Positions 44,692 through 53,010 of a stretch of 64,000 nt of DNA are shown one piece after another. The stretch spans positions 124,001 to 188,000 of the forward strand of contig JAZQTU010000042.1 in the NCBI GenBank assembly GCA_045630965.1. The letters run 5' to 3'. This DNA comes from HGM04593 sp045630965 (GTDB taxonomy: Bacteria; Bacteroidota; Bacteroidia; Bacteroidales; Bacteroidaceae). The position numbers and the translations under genes are program-made. The notes beneath the pieces were generated by a model. The model ran no database searches and was not told where the DNA came from. It saw only the letters and a program-made list of their open reading frames with translations. How positions within the stretch are numbered: the first letter of the stretch is position 1; each line of letters opens with the position of its first letter.

Positions 44692-46893
44692 ATGAAACAC
44701 CTATTTTCATTATTCGCAGCATTGAGCATTACAGTTTCGGCCCTTGCAGGCAAGAACGTGACACTGCACGATGTCATGTACGGTGGCTACTGGCCACAGA
44801 CATATGCGGCTATCAAGCCTATGGCAGACGGAGAACACTTCGCACGCATCAGTGACGACCGCACCATGATTCTCAAAGGTTCGTTCAAGAATGGTGCCAT
44901 TGTCGACACACTCTTCAACGCAGCAACAGTACGCGGTTTTAACGGACAGCGCATTGACGGTTATGAGTTCTCGCCAAATGAGAAGCTTATTCTTCTTCAG
45001 ACAAAGACAAGAGGCATCTATCGCAACTCATACACTGCGGAGCACTATATATTCGACCGTAAGAACAACAAGGCGCAGCAGTTGTCAGAGAACGGTGCAC
45101 AGCAGGTTCCAAAGTTCTCTCCCGACGGAACAATGGTAGCCTTTGTACGCAACAACAACATTTACCTTGTAAAGCTTCTGTTCGGATATGCCGAGTCACA
45201 GGTAACAACCGATGGTGAGTATGGAAAAATAATCAACGGTATCCCCGACTGGGTCAATGAAGAGGAGTTCATGACCAACTGTTCATACGACTTCAGCGCC
45301 GACAGCAAGGTCATTGCATACATAAAATACGACGAGAGTGATGTCATGATGTACGACATGCCAATGTACACAACAGGCAGTGACAATGCCGCATATGACA
45401 ACTTCTGCAAGCCATACAGTTTCAAGTATCCTGTTGCAGGTGCCGACAATTCAAAGATTTCGGTTCACTCTTTCGACATCAAGAGTAAGGTTACACGCAA
45501 GCTCGACGTGAATATCCCCGAAGAGGGATATATCCCACGCATCAAGTTCACGAAGAACCCCGACATGCTTGCCGTGCTCACCCTCAACCGCCACCAGAGC
45601 GTGCTCGAGATACAGGCGGTAAACCCACTTTCGGGCATTAGCAGAACTATCATGCGCGAGGAGAGCGATACCTATCTCAACGAACAGGCATACGCAAGTA
45701 TTGAATTCCTTGACAATCATTTCGTTTTCCAGAGCGAAAGAAGCGGACACAACCATCTCTATCTCTACACATTGAATGGAGAACTTGTACGCCCTATTAC
45801 ACAGGGAGAATATGAAGTAAAGCACTTCTATGGTTGGGACAGCAAGAAGAATGAATTCTACTACTCAAGCAACGAAGGCAGCCCTTTGCGCGAGCATGTA
45901 TATAAGGTAAATTCAAAGGGTAAGAAAACAAAGCTTACAGCAGATGAAGGCACAAACAAGGCTGTGTTCAGCGCAGGCATGAAGTACTTCATCAACACCC
46001 ATTCGAGCATCAACACACCGCATGTCGTTACAACAAACAACAACAGCGGAAAGGTTATAAAGACCCTTATAGACAACAAGAACCTCAAGGAGCGTCTTGC
46101 TGCATTCGACATGCCTACAAAGGAGTTCTTCAGTTTCAACACAAGCGACGGTGTCTCACTAAACGGCTGGATAATCAAACCTGCCGACTTTGACGAAACA
46201 AAGAAATACCCGGTTGTAATGTTCCAGTACAGCGGTCCTTACTCACAGCAGGTTAACGACAGCTGGTATACCGGTAACTATGGCAATGCAATGTTCGAAA
46301 GCTACATGGCATGCGAAGGATTCATCATGGTTTGTGTGGACGGACGCGGTACAGGCGGACGCGGTACAGAGTTCGGAAAATGTACATACCTGAAGATTGG
46401 ACAATACGAACCGGGTGACCAGGTGGAGACTGCCAAATACCTTGGCACACTCCCTTACGTCGACAAGGACAACATCGGTATATGGGGCTGGAGCTTCGGC
46501 GGCTACAACACTATCATGTCAATGAGCCAGAACGACGCAGTATTCAAGGCCGGCGTAGCCGTTGCCGCACCAACCGACTGGCGTTTCTATGACACGATAT
46601 ACACCGAACGCTACATGCGTACACCAAAAGAGAACAAGGAGGGTTACGACCAAGGTTCAGCCATTGTAAACGCAAGCAAGCTCAACGGAAAACTGTTGCT
46701 CGTTCACGGAACAGCCGACGACAATGTACACCTGCGTAACATGATACGTTACATACATGCCCTTACACAGGCTAACAAGAAGTTCGAGACAGCCATCTAC
46801 CCCGACAGCAACCACAGCATCTACTACGGTGCCAACACACGCTATCACCTCTTCGAGCGCATAGCTGAATTCTTCAAGGAGAATCTGAAGTAA
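44692..46893 (+). CDS. Dipeptidyl peptidase IV (S9B)
   Basis: 733 residues. Signal peptide MKHLFSLFAALSITVSALA. The N-terminal beta propeller (about residues 40-470) includes DWVNEEEFM, which supplies the Glu pair binding the substrate amino group. The alpha/beta hydrolase domain has Ser601 in GWSFGGY, Asp in HGTADDNVH (676/677) and His708 in DSNHSIYY. It removes X-Pro or X-Ala dipeptides in the periplasm, feeding peptide uptake (POT and OPT transporters are in the window). Terminated by a palindrome at 46913. Confidence 0.93.
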   Translation: MKHLFSLFAALSITVSALAGKNVTLHDVMYGGYWPQTYAAIKPMADGEHFARISDDRTMILKGSFKNGAIVDTLFNAATVRGFNGQRIDGYEFSPNEKLILLQTKTRGIYRNSYTAEHYIFDRKNNKAQQLSENGAQQVPKFSPDGTMVAFVRNNNIYLVKLLFGYAESQVTTDGEYGKIINGIPDWVNEEEFMTNCSYDFSADSKVIAYIKYDESDVMMYDMPMYTTGSDNAAYDNFCKPYSFKYPVAGADNSKISVHSFDIKSKVTRKLDVNIPEEGYIPRIKFTKNPDMLAVLTLNRHQSVLEIQAVNPLSGISRTIMREESDTYLNEQAYASIEFLDNHFVFQSERSGHNHLYLYTLNGELVRPITQGEYEVKHFYGWDSKKNEFYYSSNEGSPLREHVYKVNSKGKKTKLTADEGTNKAVFSAGMKYFINTHSSINTPHVVTTNNNSGKVIKTLIDNKNLKERLAAFDMPTKEFFSFNTSDGVSLNGWIIKPADFDETKKYPVVMFQYSGPYSQQVNDSWYTGNYGNAMFESYMACEGFIMVCVDGRGTGGRGTEFGKCTYLKIGQYEPGDQVETAKYLGTLPYVDKDNIGIWGWSFGGYNTIMSMSQNDAVFKAGVAVAAPTDWRFYDTIYTERYMRTPKENKEGYDQGSAIVNASKLNGKLLLVHGTADDNVHLRNMIRYIHALTQANKKFETAIYPDSNHSIYYGANTRYHLFERIAEFFKENLK

Positions 46894-46912
46894 GAATAAC
46901 TGACAGGACTTG

Positions 46913-46941
46913 ATTAGGAGGCATAAATTATGCCTCCTAAT
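46913..46941. terminator. Palindromic terminator of the DPP IV gene
   Basis: Arms 46913-46926 and 46928-46941 (ATTAGGAGGCATAA and complement) are perfect and are followed by TTTATAAAATTC. Its centre is about 53 bp upstream of the sigma-54 -24 element, so it could also act as a dimeric activator site for clpC; this is an inference. Confidence 0.7.
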
Positions 46942-46978
46942 TTTATAAAATTCATTTTCTTACGTTTTTTTAATACTT

Positions 46979-46994
46979 TGGCACGGTTTTTGCA
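46979..46994 (+). promoter_or_regulatory. Sigma-54 (-24/-12) promoter of clpC
   Basis: TGGCACG, GTTT, TTGCA: an exact match to the RpoN consensus TGGCACG-N4-TTGCW, preceded by T, with GG (46980-46981) and GC (46992-46993) separated by 10 bp as required. The start would be near 47005 with a leader of about 107 nt. A weak overlapping sigma-70-like alternative (TTTG, 20 nt, TATTGTTC) is poorer. Confidence 0.65.
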
Positions 46995-47015
46995 AGGATT
47001 GTTATGTAAATATAT

Positions 47016-47028
47016 TGTTCGCGGAACA
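47016..47028. promoter_or_regulatory. 13-bp inverted repeat in the clpC leader
   Basis: TGTTC, GCG, GAACA: perfect 5-bp arms with a 3-bp centre, just downstream of the predicted start. It could be an operator or a small RNA hairpin. The htpG upstream region has a similar 5-3-5 palindrome of different sequence. Confidence 0.35.
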
Positions 47029-47111
47029 GGTTTGTTTTATATATTCGCAATCTGTTACGTAAGTAGCTTTTTACTACGAAGAACAACAACGATTATTTAG
47101 GGAGAAGAATT

Positions 47112-49637
47112 ATGAGCAATGAATTTTCACAAAGGATGTCGGAGATACTGTCGTTGAGCAAGGAGGAGGCAACACGCCTTCGTTGCAGCAGTATAAAACC
47201 CGAGCATCTGCTATTAGGAATAATTAGAAGAGGGAATGGATGTGCGTTGGAGATACTCAATAGCCTAAATGTCAATATTGACAAGATGAAAGAGGCTCTT
47301 GAGACCAGAAGCAGTGACGGTCCTGTTGCCGACCTGCCATACAATACCAACATAGAAATGAGCCTCAGCACTGCAAGAATCTTGCGTTTCACAACTCTTG
47401 AAGCACGTTCCTTCAAGAGTGTTGCCGACACAGAGCACATTCTCTTAGGTATTCTCAAGGAGAAGAACAACCTCGCTGCAGAGATACTCGAAGAGCACAA
47501 CGTAACATATCCGCAGGTGTTTGATGCCGTAAAGGAAAAGAAGCCTGACATGAACGAGGGTATCAAGGATGGATTCGGTTTTACCGACCACGATGACGAC
47601 GATGAGCAGTTGCCACAGAACAACGAAAGTGGCAACCAGCGCGCATATACCGGTACACAGCAGACAAAGTCACAAAACGACACACCGGTGCTTGACAACT
47701 TCGGTGTCGACATGACAAAAGCTGCAAGAGAAGGCAGGCTCGACCCTGTTGTAGGACGTGAGAAGGAGATTGAGCGCATATCGCAGATATTGAGCCGCCG
47801 AAAGAAAAACAACCCAATTCTCATTGGAGAGCCGGGTGTGGGTAAGTCGGCCATTGTAGAGGGACTGGCACAGCGCATTGTTGAGCGCAAGACCTCGCGC
47901 ATACTGTTCAACAAACGCATCATTGCGCTTGACATGACAGCCGTTGTTGCAGGTACAAAATATCGCGGACAGTTTGAGGAGCGCCTTCGCGCCATAATTA
48001 CAGAGTTGGAAAACAACCCTGACATCATCATCTTCATCGATGAGATACACACTATTGTAGGTGCAGGCTCTACTCCTGGTTCAATGGATGCCGCTAATAT
48101 TCTCAAGCCGGCTCTTGCACGTGGCGAGATACAATGTATCGGTGCTACAACAGTAGATGAATACCGCAAGACAATAGAAAAGGACGGTGCTTTGGAGCGC
48201 CGTTTCCAAAAAGTGCTTGTAGAACCAACTTCTGCCGAAGACACCTATGTCATACTGAAGAACATAAAAGAGAGATACGAAGACCACCACAATGTAACAT
48301 ACACTGACGAGGCGTTGCTCGCATGTGTCAAATTGACAGACCGCTACATTACAGACCGCTGTTTCCCCGACAAGGCAATAGATGCCATGGATGAGGTTGG
48401 AGCACGTATGCACATAAGCAACATCACTGTACCAAAAGAGATTGAGGAACAGGAGAAGCTTATTGACACAGTAAACAGCGAAAAGAACAGCGCTGTAAAA
48501 CGTCAGGATTTCGAAAGTGCTGCAAACCTGCGTGACAAGGAGAAATCAATGCAGGCCGAGCTGGCAAAGATGAAGGAAGAATGGGAGAAGAGCCTTGTCG
48601 AAAGCCGTCAAACAGTTGACGAGGAACATGTTGCAAGTGTTGTATCGATGATTTCGGGTGTTCCCATGCAGCGTATGCAACAGGATGAGTGGACACGTCT
48701 TAAAGGCATGCGTCAGGAATTGACAAGCAAGGTCATAGCACAGGACAGCGCCATTGAGAAGCTCACAAAGGCTATCCAACGAAGCCGTGTGGGATTGCAA
48801 AACCCAAACAAACCGATAGGAACATTCATGTTTCTTGGACCTACAGGTGTAGGTAAGACTCTGCTTGCAAAGGAACTTGCCAAGTTCATGTTCGGCAGCG
48901 CCGATGCGCTTATACGCATCGACATGAGCGAATACATGGAGAAATTCACCGTTTCCCGCCTTGTTGGAGCCCCTCCGGGATATGTAGGTTACGAGGAGGG
49001 AGGACAGCTCACCGAACGTGTACGCCGCCGCCCCTACTCCATTGTACTGCTCGATGAGATTGAAAAGGCACACACTGACGTATTCAACCTGTTATTGCAG
49101 GTAATGGACGAAGGACGCCTTACTGACAGCTACGGACGTACAGTAGACTTCCGTAATACCGTCATTATCATGACATCGAATGTAGGTACACGCGAATTGA
49201 AGGATTTCGGTAGCGGAATAGGTTTTGCTAAGGACGAGCGTGCCGGTGACAAGAAATATTCACGCGATGTGATACAGAAAGCGCTCAACAAGCGTTTTGC
49301 CCCTGAATTCCTTAACCGCATAGATGAGATAATCAACTTTGACCAGCTCGACAAGAGTGCGATAATAAATATTGTTGACATTGAGCTGACACAGATTGTA
49401 AAGCGTGTTACGGAACTTGGATACAGCATAGAGATGACAGACGAGGCAAAGATTTTCCTTGCCGACAAGGGATTTGACATCCAATACGGCGCCCGTCCGC
49501 TGAAACGTGCCCTGCAGAACTATGTTGAAGATGAAATTTCGGAACTTTTGCTCGAAGGTGCACTTCAACCTAGAGACCGCATTGCGGTAGAACCGGACAG
49601 CAATGGCGAGAAGCTGAAATTCAATGTAAAAAGATAA
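47112..49637 (+). CDS. clpC: ClpC-type AAA+ unfoldase
   Basis: 841 residues. Two Clp N-repeats (SSIKPEHLLLGIIRRGNG and DTEHILLGILKEKN), AAA domain 1 with Walker A GEPGVGKSAIVEG and IIIFIDEIHTIVGAG, a middle UVR-type segment (VKRQDFESAANLRDKEKSM), AAA domain 2 with GPTGVGKTLLAKEL and VLLDEIEKAH, and the Clp D2-small C-terminus. The UVR segment and absence of a long ClpB middle coil make it ClpC rather than ClpB. It feeds proteins to ClpP. A purine-rich GGGAGAAGAA lies just before the ATG. The promoter appears to be sigma-54-dependent. Confidence 0.93.
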   Translation: MSNEFSQRMSEILSLSKEEATRLRCSSIKPEHLLLGIIRRGNGCALEILNSLNVNIDKMKEALETRSSDGPVADLPYNTNIEMSLSTARILRFTTLEARSFKSVADTEHILLGILKEKNNLAAEILEEHNVTYPQVFDAVKEKKPDMNEGIKDGFGFTDHDDDDEQLPQNNESGNQRAYTGTQQTKSQNDTPVLDNFGVDMTKAAREGRLDPVVGREKEIERISQILSRRKKNNPILIGEPGVGKSAIVEGLAQRIVERKTSRILFNKRIIALDMTAVVAGTKYRGQFEERLRAIITELENNPDIIIFIDEIHTIVGAGSTPGSMDAANILKPALARGEIQCIGATTVDEYRKTIEKDGALERRFQKVLVEPTSAEDTYVILKNIKERYEDHHNVTYTDEALLACVKLTDRYITDRCFPDKAIDAMDEVGARMHISNITVPKEIEEQEKLIDTVNSEKNSAVKRQDFESAANLRDKEKSMQAELAKMKEEWEKSLVESRQTVDEEHVASVVSMISGVPMQRMQQDEWTRLKGMRQELTSKVIAQDSAIEKLTKAIQRSRVGLQNPNKPIGTFMFLGPTGVGKTLLAKELAKFMFGSADALIRIDMSEYMEKFTVSRLVGAPPGYVGYEEGGQLTERVRRRPYSIVLLDEIEKAHTDVFNLLLQVMDEGRLTDSYGRTVDFRNTVIIMTSNVGTRELKDFGSGIGFAKDERAGDKKYSRDVIQKALNKRFAPEFLNRIDEIINFDQLDKSAIINIVDIELTQIVKRVTELGYSIEMTDEAKIFLADKGFDIQYGARPLKRALQNYVEDEISELLLEGALQPRDRIAVEPDSNGEKLKFNVKR

Positions 49638-49659
49638 TGCATTAGATTATAAAATTTGT

Positions 49660-49688
49660 AAAGGGTTGCCCCAATGGGGTGACCCTTT
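49660..49688 (+). terminator. Terminator of clpC
   Basis: AAAGGGTTGCCCC, AAT, GGGGTGACCCTTT: a 13-bp stem with two wobble pairs, followed by CTGTTTTG, 22 nt after the clpC stop. Confidence 0.75.
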
Positions 49689-49696
49689 CTGTTTTG

Positions 49697-49726
49697 CAAG
49701 CGTAACACAGCACTGCGCTTTTTAGT
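49697..49726 (+). repeat. 30-bp direct repeat, copy 1
   Basis: CAAGCGTAACACAGCACTGC then GCTTTTTAGT. One mismatch from copy 2 at 49826-49855. Between them lies a diverged inverted copy (AATAAAAAGATGCAGTGCAA then GGCTTGCG, about 49750-49776). Confidence 0.75.
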
Positions 49727-49825
49727 TTCCACTGTGAATATAATGAGTGAATAAAAAGATGCAGTGCAAGGCTTGCGAAGTTCGCAAAACCGGAGTTTAC
49801 TTGGAGTAAATGAGGATTTTGAGAA

Positions 49826-49855
49826 CAAGCGTAACACAGCAATGCGCTTTTTAGT
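49826..49855 (+). repeat. 30-bp direct repeat, copy 2
   Basis: Same unit as 49697-49726 with C to A at one position, 129 bp downstream. TCACTCATTA at its right end is the inverse of TAATGAGTGA at 49741-49750, so the composite can also fold. Confidence 0.75.
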
Positions 49856-49892
49856 CACTCATTATCTGACATTTTGTCATATTAAGAACAAC

Positions 49893-49907
49893 TGGCACTT
49901 TTTTTGT
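49893..49907 (+). promoter_or_regulatory. Sigma-54-like promoter of htpG
   Basis: TGGCAC, TTTTT, TTGT: GG at 49894-49895 and G(T) at 49906-49907 with exactly 10 bp between. It matches TGGCAC-N5-TTGC except the last base (T for C). No good TTTG/TAnnTTTG promoter was seen nearby. The start would be near 49919. A TGACA-TTT-TGTCA palindrome (49867-49879) lies just upstream. Confidence 0.5.
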
Positions 49908-49915
49908 TTTATATA

Positions 49916-49941
49916 TGATGTGGGCGTATAGCACCACATCA
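49916..49941 (+). other. 5' leader hairpin of htpG
   Basis: TGATGTGG (49916-49923) pairs with CCACATCA (49934-49941), loop of 10 nt. If transcription starts near 49919, the stem forms at the very 5' end of the mRNA and could stabilise it. Confidence 0.4.
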
Positions 49942-49970
49942 ACAAAGATTACAAACAAAAAACAAAGAAT

Positions 49971-52019
49971 ATGCAAAAAGGAAACATTGGGGTAACAACT
50001 GAAAACATTTTCCCCGTAATCAAGAAATTCTTGTACAGCGACCACGAGATTTTCCTCCGTGAGATTGTATCTAATGCAATCGATGCCACACAGAAGCTGA
50101 AAACACTTTACGAGAAGGGCGAGTTCAAGGGCGAGCTTGGCACACCAAGAGTAAAGGTAACACTCGGTACCGATACAATTACCGTAAGCGACAACGGTAT
50201 AGGTCTCACAGCAGAGGAGATTGAGAAGTACATCAACCAGATTGCCCTTTCCGGTGCTACTGATTTCCTTGAGAAATACAAGGACACAGCAAACAGCATC
50301 ATCGGCCATTTTGGTCTTGGATTCTATTCGGCTTTCATGGTGTCAAAGAAGGTTGAGATTGTAACAAAGTCATACCGCGACGGTGCACAGGCTGTCAAAT
50401 GGAGTTGCGACGGCAGCCCCGAATACACTCTCGAAGAGATTGAGAAAGCAGAGCGCGGAACAGATATTATCATGTATATTGACGAGGAGAGCAAGGAGTT
50501 CCTTAGTGAAAGCCGTATCAGCGGTATCCTGAATAAATACTGCCGTTTCCTCCCTGTTGAGATTGCTTTTGGCAAGAAAAAGGATTGGAAAGAGGGCAAG
50601 CAGGTGGAGAGTGATGAGGACAATATCATCAACGACACTACCCCATTATGGACACGCAAGCCAAGCGAGTTGAAGGACGAGGATTACAAAGAGTTCTACC
50701 GCAAGTTATATCCAATGAGCGACGAGCCACTCTTCTGGATTCACTTGAATGTTGACTTCCCATTCCACCTCACAGGAGTTCTTTACTTCCCAAAGGTTAA
50801 GAGCAACCTGGAACTTCAGAAGAACAAGATACTACTCTTCTGCAATCAGGTTTACGTGACCGATGAGGTACAGGGCATTGTACCGGACTTCCTCACATTG
50901 ATGCATGGCGTAATCGATTCACCGGACATCCCATTGAACGTATCACGTTCATACCTGCAGAGCGACTCAAATGTAAAGAAGATTTCTACATATATCTCAA
51001 AGAAGGTATCGGACCGTTTGCAGCAGATTTTCAAGAACGACCGCAAGGAGTTCGAGGAGAAATGGAACGACCTCAAGATTTTCATCCATTACGGAATGCT
51101 CACCGAAGAGGATTTTTATGACAAGGCAAACAAGTTCTCACTGTTGCAGGATACTGACGGAAAGAAGTATACCTACGAAGAGTACAAGACTCTTGTAAGT
51201 GCAGAGCAGACCGACAAAGACGGCAACATCATATACCTCTACTCTAACGACAAAGAGAAGGAGTACAGTTTCATCGACAACGCCAAAAACAAAGGATATA
51301 ATGTATTGCACATGGACGGTCAGCTTGACGTTGCACTTATAAGCCTGCTCGAACGCAAATTCGAGAAGACACGTTTCACACGCGTTGACAGCGACACTAT
51401 CGACAACCTCATTGTCAAAGATGAGAAGAAAGAGAGCACCCTTGCAACTGGCAAGCGCGAGGTTTTGACAGGTGTGTTCGAGAGCCAGCTCCCAAAGTTG
51501 GAGAAAAAAGAGTTCCACGTAATGACACAAGCCATGGGCGAAAACAGCGCACCGGTAATGATTACCCAAGCTGAATATATGCGCCGCATGAAGGATATGG
51601 CAGCCATTCAGGGAGGAATGTCATTCTATGGCGACATGCCCGACATGTATACACTCTTGCTCAATGAGGAACACCCGCTCATCAAGCGCGTACTTGAGAA
51701 TGCAGAGAACGCTTGCGCCGAGAAACTGCAGCCACTCAACGCCCAGACCGAGTCACTTGAGAGCCGCCGCAAGGCACTCTACGATGCACGTAGCGGAAAG
51801 AAGGAGGAAGATATCCCACAGAGCGAAAAGGATGAACTCTTTGAGATTGAAAAGCAGATTACCGCTGCCAAGAGCGATAAGGAAGGTATCCTTGCCGAGT
51901 ATGCATCCGATGACAACACTGTAAAACAGTTGATTGACATTACCCTACTACAGAACAACATGCTCACAGGCGAAGCATTGAACAACTTTGTGAAGCGCAG
52001 CATTGAACTGATGCAGTAA
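49971..52019 (+). CDS. htpG: Hsp90 family chaperone HtpG
   Basis: 682 residues. GHKL ATPase domain: FLREIVSNAIDATQKL, VSDNGIGLTAEEI, SIIGHFGLGFYSAFMVS. Middle domain: GVLYFPKVKSNLELQKNKI and DSPDIPLNVSRSYLQSD (with the catalytic-loop Arg). The C-terminal dimer domain is slightly longer than in E. coli and includes a charged, helical insert (ESRRKALYDARSGKKEEDIP) near residues 600-620. It assists client-protein maturation under stress. It lies downstream of clpC but is separated by a terminator and repeats, with its own sigma-54-like promoter. Confidence 0.95.
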   Translation: MQKGNIGVTTENIFPVIKKFLYSDHEIFLREIVSNAIDATQKLKTLYEKGEFKGELGTPRVKVTLGTDTITVSDNGIGLTAEEIEKYINQIALSGATDFLEKYKDTANSIIGHFGLGFYSAFMVSKKVEIVTKSYRDGAQAVKWSCDGSPEYTLEEIEKAERGTDIIMYIDEESKEFLSESRISGILNKYCRFLPVEIAFGKKKDWKEGKQVESDEDNIINDTTPLWTRKPSELKDEDYKEFYRKLYPMSDEPLFWIHLNVDFPFHLTGVLYFPKVKSNLELQKNKILLFCNQVYVTDEVQGIVPDFLTLMHGVIDSPDIPLNVSRSYLQSDSNVKKISTYISKKVSDRLQQIFKNDRKEFEEKWNDLKIFIHYGMLTEEDFYDKANKFSLLQDTDGKKYTYEEYKTLVSAEQTDKDGNIIYLYSNDKEKEYSFIDNAKNKGYNVLHMDGQLDVALISLLERKFEKTRFTRVDSDTIDNLIVKDEKKESTLATGKREVLTGVFESQLPKLEKKEFHVMTQAMGENSAPVMITQAEYMRRMKDMAAIQGGMSFYGDMPDMYTLLLNEEHPLIKRVLENAENACAEKLQPLNAQTESLESRRKALYDARSGKKEEDIPQSEKDELFEIEKQITAAKSDKEGILAEYASDDNTVKQLIDITLLQNNMLTGEALNNFVKRSIELMQ

Positions 52020-52029
52020 TAACTCCACA

Positions 52030-52075
52030 TAATGTAAGAATGGGACACAGTACACTGTGTCCCATTCTTACATTA
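52030..52075. terminator. 22-bp perfect palindromic terminator
   Basis: Arms 52030-52051 and 52054-52075 are perfectly complementary around a 2-nt centre. It lies in the 62-nt gap between convergent htpG and the PD-(D/E)XK gene. Confidence 0.85.
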
Positions 52076-52081
52076 ATACAT

Positions 52082-52864
52082 TCAACTCACCTTGCTTATA
52101 ATATGCGCAACTTCGCGCTCCATTACAGGAACTGGTACTATCCTATAAGTCGGCTGATCAGGGTGTAGAACAACCAAATTCATACGACTTATTTTTACAC
52201 CATAGTTTTTCTGCAATATATAACGGTACAGGTTCTGCTGCAGGCAATAATGGATGTACGAAGTATCGGTCAAATGTTCAAGACCGTTCAAGCCGTTTGC
52301 CCAACGGTTACGTTCGGTAGGGTCCACTTTATTGCTACGTTTCCAGTCGTAGATTTCGTATGTTCCGTCACTGCATTTGCACACGAAATCAAGGGTGCCG
52401 GCAATGCGGGCATCGGCATCATAGACTCTCCATTCGGTGCGGAAGGGCAGGAACTGCGTGTTTCTCTCAAAGGCCTTGAAGTAGCTCCATTCGCGCGAGA
52501 CATCGATTGTCTGATTACATTTTACATATTTGCCATTATAGCATACATCGCACAAAAGGTCGGGGACCTGCTTACCATTAAGGTAGTCCTCAATCTGTTT
52601 ATGGAGGAATGTTCCGGCTTGGCTTGCAACAGCACCTTTCGATTCCCACACCTCGCGCAGCTTTGCTGCTTCAAGCAGATTGCCGTCACACTTCTTGAGA
52701 CTCATTGCTTCGGCATCGAACTCACGGAAGAACATTCCCACGACATTGCTCACCGAACGAAACTCTATTCCATTGAGCGAATAAAGGTGTGCCTCTTCGT
52801 TGAAGGACAACTTGCCGTCCTGCTCGAATGTAATGGTTGAGCCATCCAAATTTGTATTTATCAT
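52082..52864 (-). CDS. PD-(D/E)XK nuclease-fold protein
   Basis: 260 residues, cytoplasmic. RecB/Cas4-like exonuclease motifs in order: GTFLHKQIED with H88, E144 in FRTEWRVYD, D159 in IAGTLDF, the D173-x-K175 core in IYDWKRS and the helix QQNLYRYILQ (Q210, Y213). All active-site residues of a metal-dependent DNA nuclease are therefore present. There is no helicase domain or partner, and the cysteine count (C105, C108, C116) is not a clear Fe-S set. The role (repair, end processing or defence) is unknown. It is downstream of holA on the same strand, with a 146-nt gap holding an interspersed repeat. Confidence 0.8.
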   Translation of the reverse strand: MINTNLDGSTITFEQDGKLSFNEEAHLYSLNGIEFRSVSNVVGMFFREFDAEAMSLKKCDGNLLEAAKLREVWESKGAVASQAGTFLHKQIEDYLNGKQVPDLLCDVCYNGKYVKCNQTIDVSREWSYFKAFERNTQFLPFRTEWRVYDADARIAGTLDFVCKCSDGTYEIYDWKRSNKVDPTERNRWANGLNGLEHLTDTSYIHYCLQQNLYRYILQKNYGVKISRMNLVVLHPDQPTYRIVPVPVMEREVAHIISKVS

Positions 52865-52895
52865 TGTTGTTGTATTTTTCTTTAATTACTGGCAT

Positions 52896-52970
52896 ATTGT
52901 CATCCTGAACCTTGTGTGAAGGATCTCAAATACATACGTAAAGATACTTCGCTGCGCTCAGTATGACAAT
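52896..52970. repeat. 75-bp interspersed repeat with inverted ends
   Basis: The ends ATTGTCATCCTGA and TCAGTATGACAAT are inverted repeats with one mismatch. The interior contains GTGAAGGATCTC and CTTCGCTGCGCTCA. It is of the widely seen 'TGTCATCCTGA...GAAGGATCTC' intergenic type. It separates holA from the nuclease gene. Confidence 0.65.
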
Positions 52971-53010
52971 GTACGCTGGAGTAACAGCAATTCTGTTGAT
53001 TTAATTGTAA

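Noticed and set aside
47093..48244. 383-codon open frame antisense to clpC
   Set aside because: Complete overlap with the conserved Clp gene, Ser/Arg-rich composition, no motif and no upstream signal.
49642..49858. Overlapping short minus-strand reading frames in the clpC-htpG gap
   Set aside because: They are translations of the 30-bp repeat units in two frames, giving near-duplicate peptides without start signals.
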